Shown here in pieces: positions 1 through 11,402 of a stretch of 64,000 bases of DNA. Source of the DNA: Phoenix dactylifera (Eukaryota > Streptophyta > Magnoliopsida > Arecales > Arecaceae). The notes beneath the pieces are model-generated. The model was not told the DNA's origin and did no database searches. It saw only the letters and a program-made list of their open reading frames with translations. How positions within the stretch are numbered: position 1 is the stretch's first letter; every line of letters begins with the position of its first letter. Position numbers and translations under genes: made by a program. The DNA is taken from positions 13,538,318 through 13,602,317 of the forward strand of contig NC_052396.1 of the NCBI RefSeq assembly GCF_009389715.1, read 5' to 3'.

Positions 1-287
1 AGACCATCGAAAAGCTTCATGGTGGGAGAATCATCTCCCAGGAGGAGGAGAAGGGAGTAGCAGTGCGTGTGAAGATTGTAGTTAGCAAGCAAGAGCTGAG
101 AAAAATGGTTGCATCAATGAGCCAAAAAAATAGCAGTGCAGCCGATCATCGCAAGGCGGCGCCGCCGAGCTTGGAGCAGCTGCTGCATGTCCTTAGAAAG
201 CGGCGCATGAAGGCGGCCGAGACCACGAAGGGCTGCCGGCCGGGGGACTGGAGGCCTGCACTCCACAGCATCCCTGAGGAGATTTGA
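1..287 (+). CDS. 3' end of a small basic protein gene, possibly DUF4228/PADRE family (5' partial)
   Basis: The frame is open from base 3 and stops with TGA at 285-287, giving about 94 residues; the start lies upstream of the window. Visible parts are a basic stretch VRVKIVVSKQELRKM, a low-complexity S/A/K linker, a leucine-rich segment SLEQLLHVLRKRR, and a C-terminus GDWRPALHSIPEEI. A V-R-V/M-K-hydrophobic stretch followed by an LxxLL-like segment and a W-x-P-x-L-x-S-I-P-E ending resembles plant DUF4228/PADRE proteins as I recall them, a family often linked to stress responses. The family assignment is inference from short motifs. No membrane segment or signal peptide is visible in this part. 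An antisense frame over the same bases shows no recognisable domain and was not called. Confidence 0.6.
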   Translation, partial: TIEKLHGGRIISQEEEKGVAVRVKIVVSKQELRKMVASMSQKNSSAADHRKAAPPSLEQLLHVLRKRRMKAAETTKGCRPGDWRPALHSIPEEI

Positions 288-1256
288 TAGATCACCCCAG
301 TCCTCCTTTAATTTGCAAGTTGGCTCTAACATGGAGTATTTTTGATCCATATCCATGTAGCTTAAATCCCAAGTTCTAGCTTCTAGGTTAGGTTCTCATG
401 TATGTGACCTGGTGGAGAGAGGGACCTAATGGTTGCCATTCATAACTATATCCTCTCTCTGTAAAAAGAATTATTAATGTGGTTTTCTTCACCAAGCTAC
501 TCTTTATGCACTTCTCATAGAGAAATTGAATTATTATATGGAAATTCTTGCTTAATTGTTACCATGAAATACTTATAATGCTATGATTGCTGTTCCACCT
601 CTATTCAGTGCCAAAATTTTGCCTGCCACAAGATTTCTAGATTATTGCAAAGTAAAATAAAAAATGGTGGAGTAGAGACTAATTAATTCTTCTTCAAAGT
701 ATTTTTGAGGAATAGAAGAGAAGACAAGTCTAAAATTATTTAAATACTATGGAGGGAAGGGAAGAGATTACCTCAACACCGAAGTTTAAGGACTGAGATT
801 CCCAATCAACCTTGTAGTCAAATGTCTCCCACCTGATTTGATACCTTCTAAACAAAAAAAAAAGGTTCTAGTCATAACTTATTGTGATATTTTCATTATG
901 TAAGCTGCAGGGCAGTTAGTATATGGGACCTGGGATAAAGCTTTTTATAAAAGTGATGAAAATAAAATTATGGTTTAAATTTATTATTATTACTCAACTC
1001 AAAGAAATCTAGTCAAAATTGGATTTGTGGGGTCAAACGTAGGCCATTATTACCCTAAATCCATCCAGTGACTTTACCAACTTGGCTATCTAAACTCATG
1101 TATTTTGATTAAACTCATGGATGAACAACAAATCTTGCTGCTATCTAATTTCATGTCCAAGATAATCATAACTTCTTTTTTTTTTTGGAGAATATCATTT
1201 CCATGCTAAAAAGCTTCCAAACAAGTTGAATCAGCGCTACCAATGCTTCTTCGTCC
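288..1256. other. Intergenic, 3' UTR plus upstream region of the PPR gene
   Basis: AT-rich DNA with no coding frame I can support. The first 200-300 bases are probably the 3' UTR of the preceding gene. A T-run at 1174-1185 lies just before the PPR gene. No clear TATA box was found. Confidence 0.5.
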
Positions 1257-2753
1257 ATGTCCATCCCCCTCTCTTTCCACGACGCCCGGGCCCAACTCCT
1301 CTCCGCCCTCGACTCCCGCCCCGGCCCGCGGCGCCTCAAGCAAATCCTCGCCCGCGCCGTCGCCACCGGCCTCCTCCGCGACCCCTTCGTCTCCGCCCGC
1401 GCCGTCGCCGCCGCCGCCCCCTCCGACACCCCCCTCGCCCATCTCGCCTTCCGTGCCGCCTCCCCCCGCCCCTCCGCCTTCGCCTTCGCCGCCCTCATCC
1501 GAGCCCACTCCGCCGGCCCCTCTCCCGCCCTCGCCCTCCGCCTCTTCTCCGACATGCTCCGCGCCGGCCTCTATCCCGACAGTTTCTCCTTCCCCTTCCT
1601 CCTCCGCGCCTCCGCCCGCCTCCACGTCGACCCTTCCCCCGCCCACGCGATCGTCCTCCGCCACGGCCTCGCTCCCCACCCCCACGTCTCCACCTCCCTC
1701 CTCCGCTCCTACGCCACCCTCGGCCTCCTCGACGCCGCCCGGAGGGTGTTCGACGAAACGCCCCAGAGAACCACGGTCACCTGGAACGCCATCATCTCGT
1801 GCCACGCGAAGGCCGCGTCGCACGAGCGTGGCCTGTCGTTGTTCGTCGACATGCTGACCCATGGTGAGGCCCAGCCCAATTCGGACACTTTTGCGGGGGC
1901 CATCGCTTGCTGCGCGGGCGTGGGCGCGCTCGCCCACGGGCGGGCCGCACAAGCGCTCGCCACGCGCCGGCTCGGGGGCCGGCCCGCCGAGGTAGGGACT
2001 GGCCTGGTCCACATGTACGCCAAGTGTGGGAGCCTGGAGGCCGCATGGAAGTTGTTTGATGCCATGCATGACGTGAGGGATGCGTCCACGTGGACGGCCA
2101 TGATTGGCGGGCTGGCCATGCACGGCCGTGGGGAGGAAGCGGTGGCGTTGTTTGAGAGGATGGTGGGGGAGGAGGGGGTGGCACCGGATGGCCTGGCATT
2201 CACTAACGTGCTGCATGCATGCAGCCACTCTGGGCTGGTGGAAGTGGGGATTAGGTTGTTCAAGGAGATGAAGGAATTATATGGGATCAAGCCGAGGATG
2301 GAACACTATGGGACCATGGTGGACTTGTTTGGGCGTGCTGGGCGGTTGGAGGCGGCGCTGCGGGTGTTGGAGTCGATGCCCTTCAAGCCGAATCAGGTGG
2401 TTTGGGGCTCGTTGTTACATGCTTGTGCAATTAATGGGGAGTTAGGGTTCGGGGAGCGATTGGAGAAGCGATTGTTGGGGTTAGGTTTGGAGTTAGGGAT
2501 GGTAGAGGGAGAGGAGGGTGGATTCTTTGTAGGCGTGTCTAATCTATATGCTAGGGGAGGGAAGTGGGATGAGGTTGGAAGGGTTAGGGACAGAATGGTG
2601 GAGAGAGGGGTGAGGAAGGAGAGTGCCATTAGCTTGGTTGTGGTGAATGGAGAAGTGCATAAGTTTTTGGTGGGAGATACAAAGCACCCATTGGGAATGG
2701 AGATACATAGGATGCTGTATGAAATTACTAGAGAAATAATGTCTGAACGGTAA
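1257..2753 (+). CDS. Pentatricopeptide repeat protein, PLS class with E-type tail, intronless
   Basis: 498 codons, uninterrupted. PPR proteins of this class bind organelle RNA in a base-specific way and usually act in C-to-U editing. Repeat signatures include TVTWNAIISCHAKA, GLVHMYAKCGSLEAAWKLFD, STWTAMIGGLAMHG, FTNVLHACSHSGLVEVG and HYGTMVDLFGRAGRLEAA. The tail (VVWGSLLHACAINGELG, then GGKWDEVGRVRDRMVERGV and EVHKFLVGDTKHP) is the E/E+ region. It ends at REIMSER, so there is no DYW domain and any editing would need a deaminase supplied in trans. The first 40% is extremely C-rich (Ala/Pro/Arg/Ser codons ending in C or G) and the last third is G/T/A-rich. The start at 1257 opens the PPR frame; an upstream ATG at 1243 is in another frame. 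An N-terminal organelle signal is plausible but not clear-cut. Confidence 0.9.
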   Translation: MSIPLSFHDARAQLLSALDSRPGPRRLKQILARAVATGLLRDPFVSARAVAAAAPSDTPLAHLAFRAASPRPSAFAFAALIRAHSAGPSPALALRLFSDMLRAGLYPDSFSFPFLLRASARLHVDPSPAHAIVLRHGLAPHPHVSTSLLRSYATLGLLDAARRVFDETPQRTTVTWNAIISCHAKAASHERGLSLFVDMLTHGEAQPNSDTFAGAIACCAGVGALAHGRAAQALATRRLGGRPAEVGTGLVHMYAKCGSLEAAWKLFDAMHDVRDASTWTAMIGGLAMHGRGEEAVALFERMVGEEGVAPDGLAFTNVLHACSHSGLVEVGIRLFKEMKELYGIKPRMEHYGTMVDLFGRAGRLEAALRVLESMPFKPNQVVWGSLLHACAINGELGFGERLEKRLLGLGLELGMVEGEEGGFFVGVSNLYARGGKWDEVGRVRDRMVERGVRKESAISLVVVNGEVHKFLVGDTKHPLGMEIHRMLYEITREIMSER

Positions 2754-3264
2754 CAAAAGAAGATGAGCATACAATCATGCAGCTCAAACGGGCTGGTAGC
2801 TCTCCTTTCCTAAAAGAAGGGGATGGACTCTAATCATGTTGAGGTTCTCCAAGAGTTTGGGAATATTAGAGGTGTTTGTGAAGTAATGAAGTGTAGCTTA
2901 GGAGACTATATTTGATTATTGCTTTAGGAATTTATGCCTATTTTATCCCATGGGGCCTCTACATCCAAGCTTCAAGGCTTCATTTTACTCTAATAAACAA
3001 AAGTTTGGTGCCCATACTTTGACTAGTGCTTGATATTTCATATTTTCACTTATGTTGCGAAAGGGCAATAAGTGTGAGTGTTTAGCTTTTCCTTGAAATC
3101 AATGGATTGATAGCAAAGTCTAGTTTTCATTGTTGCCAAGAAGATTAACTTGATGACTTTTCCAGAACTAGATTAACTTGATGGTTACAAGAGTACTAAA
3201 ATTTAAATGGAATAAAAAGTCACTTTCATCACAAATCCATATTATTATGAAAGAGCAAAGAAAA
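2754..3264. other. Intergenic, 3' flank of the PPR gene
   Basis: AT-rich sequence containing the probable 3' UTR of the PPR gene. No other gene or clear repeat is visible before the LINE remnant. Confidence 0.4.
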
Positions 3265-6200
3265 TAGAGATTGCGGGAGATTTCAATTGTATTGATGGCC
3301 CTCAGAAAAAGTGAGGGGGAAAGGCCTTCACCAATAAAATTGAAGACAGAAAATTCCAGAATTTCATTATGGCCAATGGCTTAGTTGACCTTTGGTCATG
3401 AGGCCGAGATTTACTTGGTACAAGAGGTTGGGCCAAGCGAGAGTATGGGAGAGGATTGACGGAGTGTTTGCCATAGTCGGTTGGATTCAGAGATGCTCAA
3501 ACTATCGGATGAGCCACTTGCCTCAGATAGCATTGGATCACTATCCTATCCTGGTTAGTACCTCAACCTATCCTAGTTAGTATCTCGACCTTTATCTCTT
3601 ACCGTAGTTTATTTCGATTTAAGAAGATTTGGCTCTCATATCCTTAGTCATGGGATGTTATGCGGGAGGCATGGCGGATGTCAGTGTGGGAGGATGCAAT
3701 ATACAGGGTGACCCACAAAGTGGAGATGACCAAGCGCCAGCTACGCAGGTAGAATTGGAAAGAGGTGGGGAACATATTTGGAAGGGTGGAGGAGGCAAAA
3801 GTCTCTATAGCCAACCTCTAGTCTCGAGAGGAGCAAAGGGGGGCTGACGAAAGGAGAACATGGGGAGCTCAGGGCGCAGTTATTCATGCATCACTCGCTC
3901 CTTCGGCATCAAGAAATCCTATGGAGACAGAAATCGAGGATACGATGGATTTTGGAGGAGGACCGAAATACTAGATTCTTCCACTAGTCGACAATTATCC
4001 AGAGACAGAGGAACAGAATCAGTAGCATCAGGGATAGTAGTGGGCAGATGACAGATGACTCTGATACTATCAAGAGGGTACTGGAGCAGATTTTCAAATC
4101 TAGATGGATGGATTAGTTGGGCAGCAGGGGGCTGCCTAATGAGCCTGTACCATCGATAAGGGTCTTGCAGGAGGAGAATGCAGCGCTGGTTAGTCCGATC
4201 TCAGCCATGGAAATTCAAGAGGCTTTCTGGTCTTTGGTCGAGGAGCCTCGAGGCTAGTTGGTTTTTCTTCAATCTTCTTTTGAAGGTATTGGCATATTCT
4301 TAGGTATGATGTGACTGCGACTATCCATCAATTTTTCATAACTGCAATGATGCCTCGAGACTGGAAGCAGATTTTTATTACCCTAATTCCGAAGAGGCAG
4401 GGCGCCACGGAGCCGAGCCACTACCGACCGAGCAACCTATGCACTACCTTGTATAAAGATATTGAGAAAATCCTAGTGAATAGGTTGATGGGCATCTTGC
4501 TCAAGCTCATCAGTCCTGAGTAGAGGGTGTTTGTTGATGGATGCAGCATCACTGACAATATTCTTATGTCGACAAGTTTATGTTCGACCTCTAGAGAGCT
4601 CTGGACTAGAAGAGTCTGATGGATGTCAAGCTTAACATGGAAAGAGCCTGTGATAGAATGAGCTTTCAGCTTTTTGACTCACTCATTGGAGAGTTTTGAT
4701 TTTCATCAAATATAGATCATATGGATTTTGGGATGCATTCGGGCCCTTTCCTTTGCCATTCTAGTGAATGGTACTCCCATACAATTTTTCGAGTCTTTCG
4801 TTGGAGTGTGGCAGGGCTACCCGCTCTCGCCTGTTCTCTTCATCATCTGTGCGGATGCATTGTCCAGAGCGCTATGGTTTGCTAATCAGACTCAGGTTGT
4901 TGAGGCTTATGGACCGATGTGGGATTCTATTTAGATCATGCATCTGTTGTTTGCCGATGATTGTATTCTTCTAGCCCCAGCGACGAGGCAGCCAGTGCAA
5001 GCGATTCAGAGGGTCTTAGAGGAGTACTCTGCAGCTTTCTGGTAACAGGTCAATCTGGCCAAGTTAGCTATTTGCTTTAGCTCGAGGATCAAGCCAAAAT
5101 TGAAGGCCACCATCAAGAAGATTCTAGAAGTGGATGAGTAAGGGGTACCATGAGATATCTTAGGGTTTCCAACACTGGTCGTCGCCTTCGTAGAGGAGAG
5201 TGCTCCACCATTGAGCAGAGCATCAGGCACATGCTTGAGGGTTTGTAAGCAAGTGCTATATCTATGATGGGCAGAGTCACTCTTGTTCGGTTAGTACTCA
5301 ACTCGATTTCGGTTTATCTGCTATCCAACACCATCATGCCTCTGGCACAGCTGAGGAATCTAGAGCAAATGTTCAAGAGTTTTATTTGGGGCTTGCGAGA
5401 GGGAAGGAGCAACATTCATTTGCTGGTTTGGGATGTGGTTTGTCAGCCGACTAGTAGCGGTGGGCTGGGTGTTCACTCCTTGATTGCGAGGCAAGAGATT
5501 CTTGCGGCCATATATGCGACCAAATACCTCCTAGAACTTGAGAGTCTTTGGTGCACTCTAATAAGGGCCAAGTATGAGACTCTGCCGCTGTGCCCGACTT
5601 TGGCACTGGGCGTCACAGTTCTTTCATCTGGAGGGAGATTTATGCATGTGCCTCGATAGTGCTCCCTTGGATTAGATGGGAGATAGAGGATGGACATGCC
5701 ATTGATGTGCCGGAGGACAGATGGCTGATAGAGTATCCACTTGGTTGGTGGCCTACCATGATCGACTTGGTGTGTCTGGTTGGATGTAAAGTCTGTGATC
5801 TGATCATCCTAGGGGAGAGAAGATGGAATGCGGGTCTTATTCGACATGCCTTTGGGAGCAGCTGGCTGAGAGAGTCCTGGCACTACCGATCCCTATAGAA
5901 AAAATCGTGGATAGGAGGATCTAGAGAGTGATTAGGAGGTCGAAGGTAAGCGCCCAAGACCTACATGATCTGGTCAGTGGGGGGACGACTTGACAGATTG
6001 ATGGAGGTTGGATTTGGAGGATGCTTCTCCACCCTCGTGTGTGTCTTATTCCTTTGGAAGGTGGCATGGGGATGTTTGCTGTCCAAGAGCGTACTGGCTA
6101 GAAGGAGAGTGAGAGTTACTTTAGTTTGTGAGGGATGCCCTGGCGTGGAGGAGTCTATCAGTCATATTTTTTTTGAATGCCCACGGGTAGCCCAGATCTG

Positions 6201-7083
6201 GAGGTGTGCTATGGCTTCACCTAGTACGCAGCAGTTTATGTCATCGACAAAGGACTTCTTAGGCCATCTAAAGGAGTTCTTGTGGAGATCGAGCACTGCA
6301 GAGTGGCGTATCAGATGTGCCTATATGGCCTATCATATCTGGCTTGACAGAAACGTCCGGATCTTTAAGGATAGAAGGGTGCATCTAAGGATAGTGATGG
6401 ACAGAGCATTACTTCATGCTCTTGAGACCACTAGTACTATTGCGGTGGTTTCACTTGAGACTGCTAGGGATATTTGGGACTTTCATTCAGCTTTTGTAAC
6501 GATCAAGATTGCTTGTCCCTTGGGAACCCCCGCCTCCTAGCTTTTTTAAGGTAAAATTTGACGGTAGTGTTTATAAGGGTAGAAGCAGCGAAGGAGTGGG
6601 CTTTGTGATTAAAAACCATAACTTCAGACTTGTTGCAGCCGGGGGTCATCGTATATTCGATGTGACTGTTATTGGAGTAGAGTTGAAAGCTGCATGAGAG
6701 GGCATCACCTATGAGAGGCTAGTTCTGGGTGTGGCCAACATTTATCTTGAAGGGGATTCAGCTATGGTAATCGAGTGATTCAAGGCTAGCACAATTATGA
6801 TGATAGGCAACTGCTGCTTCAGAACATACACAGGCTCTCGAAAGGATGTGGCTCCTTCTGGGCCACTCATGTCTACAGGAGACGAGCAGTGCTGCTGACT
6901 GGGTTGCCTTTTATATTGCACATCATCCAGGAGGGATCTTTTGGAAGAATTATGAGTCTGTTCCTTTCTCTTTCCGTCAACTTTCTTTTTCTAATCTTAT
7001 TAGCTATACTCATGTACGATCAGAATATCCTCTAATAGAGATAAAGGATAAAAGAATAGGTGTAGGCTAGAGATTAAAAAAAT
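3265..7083 (+). mobile_element. Decayed L1-type LINE with endonuclease, RT, zf-RVT and RNase H remnants
   Basis: A non-LTR retrotransposon read in shifting frames with many stops. In order: an endonuclease remnant with GDFNCIDG near 3274 and the C-terminal part around 3392-3560 (RIDGVF and LDHYPILV); reverse transcriptase with WKQIFITLIPKR and HYRPSNLCTTLYKDIEKIL near 4350-4470; a QGYPLSPVLF motif near 4815; the catalytic FADD at 4950-4961; the downstream RT region with GGLGVHSL near 5460; a zf-RVT CxxC...HxxxxC motif near 6127-6185; and an RNase H start FKVKFDGSVYKG near 6541. The end carries VAFYIAHHPGG and an A-rich tail at about 7075-7083. The 5' end is uncertain. The element cannot encode an intact polyprotein. 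RNase H at the C-terminus is known in a subset of plant L1 elements. Confidence 0.85.
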
Positions 7084-7409
7084 AAGGATAGAGGTGAAAA
7101 ACATATTTAAAGAACTAGAATTTATGATTGCTAGTGGTGATATTTCTATTATTTATTATTTTTTTACGTAGGTAATAAATTTAAAAAGATTTTAGAAAGA
7201 TCATATTTTAAAAAATTATTATTTTATTCTTATTTTTTTGTTAGTCGAACACTTTCTGAATTTTTTGTGAATTTTTAAAATTTTTGATTGCAGCCAGAGC
7301 GCCCGGTTCAGTCTAACCCAAGCGGACCCGAAATACCGGAGCCAACCCCCCATAAACTCGGCCCTCTTTTATTCTCGCCGTCTCCAACAAATCCCAAAAG
7401 AACACAGCC
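7084..7409. promoter_or_regulatory. Upstream region of the LYR gene
   Basis: Very AT-rich from 7084 to about 7285, then an abrupt shift to GC-rich sequence that continues into the coding region. The promoter and 5' UTR of the LYR gene must lie here. I see no strong TATA box (only TTTTATTC near 7367), so the exact element is not called. Confidence 0.35.
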
Positions 7410-7874
7410 ATGGCTGCCTCTTCCCTCTTCCGGCCAAAACTTCGCCGGCGACTCCCCCTCTCCACCTCCTCCCTGATCGCGCGGCGATCTCTGCACGAGG
7501 GCCCGGACACGGTGGAGGAGCTGCTGGAGCGGCACCTTGTGAATAAGAGTCCCCGAGACGGCGAAGAGGACGAGCTCGACGCCCGGAGACGGCTGACAAG
7601 CACGCGGCGGGAGGTGCTGGGGCTCTACCGCGACATCCTCCGGGCGACGCGCTTCTTCACGTGGCCCGACTCTCGCGGTGTCCCGTGGCGGGACGTCCTC
7701 CGGGAGAACGCCCGCCGCGAGTTCGAGGAGGCCCGCTTCGAGCGCGACCCCGAGGTCGTCACCCGCCTCCTCATCGGCGGCCGCGACGCTGTCCAGAAGG
7801 CCCTCGATAAGCTCGTCGAGGCCAGCAAGAAGGCGATGGCCGAGGACGAGGAGCAGAGAAGAGGAGGGAGATAG
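7410..7874 (+). CDS. LYR-motif (complex 1 LYR family) protein, probably mitochondrial
   Basis: 154 codons, single exon. The defining feature is LGLYRDILRATRFF at about residues 69-82, the Leu-Tyr-Arg motif followed by a conserved Phe, as in complex 1 LYR proteins. These are small mitochondrial factors that act with acyl carrier protein and the ISC machinery in respiratory-complex assembly or Fe-S delivery. After it come WRDVLRENARREFEEARFE and PEVVTRLLIGGRDAVQKALDK, typical of the plant members. The N-terminus MAASSLFRPKLRRRLPL is rich in Arg/Ser/Leu, lacks acidic residues, and looks like a mitochondrial presequence. The acidic linker and charged C-terminus are unremarkable. Which complex this paralogue serves cannot be read from the sequence. 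The start is the first ATG of the GC-rich block. Confidence 0.88.
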   Translation: MAASSLFRPKLRRRLPLSTSSLIARRSLHEGPDTVEELLERHLVNKSPRDGEEDELDARRRLTSTRREVLGLYRDILRATRFFTWPDSRGVPWRDVLRENARREFEEARFERDPEVVTRLLIGGRDAVQKALDKLVEASKKAMAEDEEQRRGGR

Positions 7875-9420
7875 GAGAGAGCGAGAGGGAAAAAATGGTC
7901 TTTTTATTTTGTGGTTGGTGAGCTTTCCGATCCCTGATCGCCTTTCTCTCCAATCCCTCTTCTCTTCCCTGTTTTTGGTGGTAAATCCTGTTGTCTGTCT
8001 ATCTTTTGTATAATAATTAGAAATTTTATTGGTGCATGGTGTTAATGGTATCAATAATATGAAATGGTTATCAAATTACCCACTTGTTGTTTTATCAACT
8101 GCTTGGGTATTCAGCAAAGAGCACATAAAGAGGAGTTTCAGATCAAAATTTCTATTTGATTTCATTTGGATGAGAAAAAATATTGGAGCTTTGAGATTCA
8201 AGAATATGAGGGGTTTTTTTTTTTTTTTTTTTACATCAAGAATTGCTTGTTAATTGCGTTCAATGAGTGTCAGAACCCAACTCACCATGTTCAAAAGCTA
8301 TTTAGGACCATAAAGATAATTGTTTTTAAGGCCTCACCATTTTACTTGATGTTGTTGCTGACTCTGGTCTGAGCTGCATTTTCCATTTTGTGGCTCACTG
8401 GAATCACACCTGGAAGCCCATTCCAGGTAGCAAGTCCTTTTCATCCTGTTTGGTGTAATTTCTACATGTGTTATCTGTTAGTCTAGTTCCTTTTTCTTTC
8501 TGTAGCCAACTCTACATGCATCCCCTTCAATAAGACATAATCTTCAGGTGTGGCATCAGGTCCGAAAGCCAAAACCTAAACAGTATGTCAAGATCACCTT
8601 GTCAATTATAGAATGAAAAATACTTGAACCGAGAAAAAGTGATTTTGGTTGTATAATTAGAACATGTTATAGTGGTTGGCTTAGCATTCCCTGAGTAGGT
8701 GCTTCATAGTTTCTGTTTTGGTAGGAGATGCTGATTTTGCTTCATTTATTGCTGTTGTGTTTCATGATTTTTTTCTTTAATATGCTGGCTAATGGCTTAT
8801 CTTAAGTTTGTTCTGAAAATCATAGAGTTTGGAAAGGTCACCTCCTATGATACAACCACTGGTGAAACTGTAGTTACACAAATGGAGAATGAAATCTATA
8901 ATAGTGCAATTGTTGCCTCAGAACTAATCCATAAAGGGGTTTGAAAAAACGATGGCCTGCTTGAGCTGAAAGCGATTGACACATCTTAGTTTAGGCATCA
9001 TTGTATCGCAAGCCTCTTTGAGTTTACAATACACAAGCTCGACGGCCACTTTTGCAGCTTCCTTGAAATCCCTGGATGCAACATGAGCAGAAACCAAAGT
9101 CTGAAACTGTCTGTTTGTTTAAACCTTTAATGTCATTTTAGATAATTCTAGTTTCTAGGGTTTTAACTATCAGTGCCACCATCATTCTTAGACAGAAATA
9201 CCATTTTTTGTTGATTTATCTTTTTCGAACAATACTTATGTTATTTTCTTATAAAGCAAAATGTTTTTAATGCTTTCAAGTATTTTTGCACCTTTCCATT
9301 TAAAATCTTATCTCCACATGAACAAGTTGATGGAGGTCAGTGTTCTCTTTTTAAAAAAATGTTGATACATCTCCAATATTGTAACTCCTTTTTTTTTCTC
9401 CAGCACTTTGTTGTGAGGAT
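7875..9420. other. Intergenic, LYR 3' flank
   Basis: AT-rich, with a T-run at about 8214-8232 and the probable 3' UTR of the LYR gene. Around 8825-8945 there is a short open stretch reading EFGKVTSYDTTTGETVVTQM that I cannot assign; it lacks a start and quickly meets a stop. No gene is called. Confidence 0.35.
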
Positions 9421-9560
9421 GAGCCTTGGTGTAATGATAAGGTTGCTCTATTGGGGCCTAAAGGTCATGGGTTCCAAACACAGAAACATGCGGGTGTAAG
9501 GTTGCATAGACCTGACTCTCCCTAGACCGAGGGAGCCTTGTCCATTTGGGCTGCCCTTTT
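9421..9560 (+). mobile_element. tRNA-derived SINE, Au-like
   Basis: Begins GAGCCTTGGTGTAATGATAA and continues AGGTTGC, close to the Au SINE head. Box A-like sequence is at 9426-9442 and box B-like GGTCATGGGTTCCAA at 9463-9477. The element continues with GGTGTAAGGTTGC and a late GGGCTGCCCTTTT end, both features of Au SINEs as known from established descriptions. No clear target duplication was found. It lies downstream of the LYR gene in intergenic DNA and encodes no protein. Pol III activity today is not implied. Confidence 0.75.
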
Positions 9561-11402
9561 CAACAGTCTACTGTATTTCCCATTAAACTGCAACATTACA
9601 CACCACTTTTCCATGCTGAAACCAACAGTTGCTTGCAAAGATATCCAAAATATTGTGCATATCTGTTGAAGTTACTGAATGCTTTGTTTGTTGCTTAACA
9701 AATATCTCAGAGAAGCTCAACACGCATGCATACACATGCCGTGCTTGTTTTTCCAACAGACTAGTTAGGACTTAGGAGGGTTCATACTATTTGAGGATGT
9801 GAAGTGATATTGTCTCACTCTTCAATTTGGGAAGTTTGCTTCCTTCTTCATTTTGCCCAAAGTGGGAATTACTAGCAACCAAGTGTTTACAAGGCTGAAG
9901 CGAAGGTGGGACAAGACTTGTTGATGGTGAACCTGGTTCTTCTAAATTTAAAATTCTATGCTGCTGTGTTGATTCAGATGTTGAAGTGATTGTAAACCTG
10001 GTTCTCCTTCATCTAAAATTTTATGTTGCTGTGTTGATTCAGATGTTGTTGAAGTGATATAGCATCCTTATTTAGGAATAATCTAAATAGTCCGTCTTGA
10101 TCAACATAACCAGAGGTAGTAATTTTGCTAAGGAATTTTTCCTCTAACAAGTACATGTAATCTCTGCTCTTTTTCTTTGTAGGTGTTAGTAAATGCCTTG
10201 AAAAGGATTTCTCATTTCAAAAGAAATATGCCTATTTATTGGATATTTTTATCTTGGAGGTTACCTAACTGGGAACTTAGGAGTACTGGTTGAGTGTTAA
10301 GCACTAGGCTGGTAGATGCCTTTCGGTTTTCCTGGGATCTTTATATCTGGGATTTGGCGTACAATAGCAGCTTGGCTCTTTACCCAAAAAAGTAGCTTGG
10401 CTGGTGTTATTCAAATGCTTTAGTGGGTAATGTTCTTACACTTAATGTCAAATTTCTCGAATAGATGCTTTCTATGTATCCCAAGTTATATTTTAGATAT
10501 TCTCTCTCGGAGTCTGAAAACATTCCACATGTGATACCAATGGCCTTCATCCTTCACATATAGGTCCTTCTAGTATCTCACATCTGTATTTTTTTCTTAT
10601 ATATCCACCAGCAATAGTTTTTTAAATATTTTTGATGATATCACATTGCATCAATTGATTATTCATATTTATCTGAAAGTATCAAAGTTGCTCAGGTTTT
10701 TCATATCCTCAGTCGGTAATTACTTACCGCCTACAATGCACTGATCAATAAGGGAGAAGAAAAGAAGAAAGACTGATGTGTGCTGAGGAAATTATTGTTT
10801 TATTGTACTTTGGACATGCTGCACTGCTCTCACAGATTTAATCCTAGATACATGGACAGATATTTATGACAGATTCGGAATATACTTTCTCAAGCAGCTG
10901 CCCCTTGAAAAGTTCATCTTGGTACTTCGAACAATTGACATCGCATTGCAGATTCAGAGTACATAAATTTGACCCAGAAACAGCTGAAACAAATTCCTTT
11001 AACTGGTCTTCCTGCCTCCGAAGCAAATTAGTTCTGTTCTTTAGGTTTCTCTGTCAACAAAGTCGTAGACATTCAGGTTGGGCATGCTTTAATGTTCTCA
11101 AGTTCCTAGAGCTTCCAATGAATTGAGCTCACAATGCTCCAATGTCTCCACACCTCCAGCAAATCAGCCTCATAAAAAAAAAAAGCTTGGTTTAACATGA
11201 ACCTTTTCTCTGTTTCACCTTGTAAGCTTATTTGTTCAGTAGTTCAAGTTCATTTGTGGATTTTGTGCTTCTTGAAACAGTATGACGACTTTTTATCTCA
11301 GTTTCATCATCATTTGAGCCTGCTAATCATTGCATTACCTCTGTATACTTGGGAGGTAGTGTTTTATCAACAACATCAGGATCCAATCTATGAAGGAGAA
11401 AA
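9561..11402. other. Intergenic between the SINE and the DYW PPR gene
   Basis: AT-rich with no supported gene. An imperfect duplication of about 72 bp lies at roughly 9918-10062 (listed separately). The part nearest 11402 is the 3' flank of the minus-strand PPR gene. Confidence 0.4.
9918..10062. repeat. Imperfect tandem duplication, about 72 bp per unit
   Basis: The segment AACCTGGTTCTTCTAAATTT followed by ATGCTGCTGTGTTGATTCAG and ATGTTGAAGTGAT is repeated immediately with small differences. It looks like a local replication-slippage duplication without coding content. Confidence 0.7.

Noticed and set aside
1206-2228. 340-codon open frame on the minus strand opposite the PPR gene
   Set aside because: Made of Gly/Glu/Ala runs generated by the GC-rich codons of the plus-strand PPR gene. 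No domain or start context; the PPR repeats on the other strand are clear.
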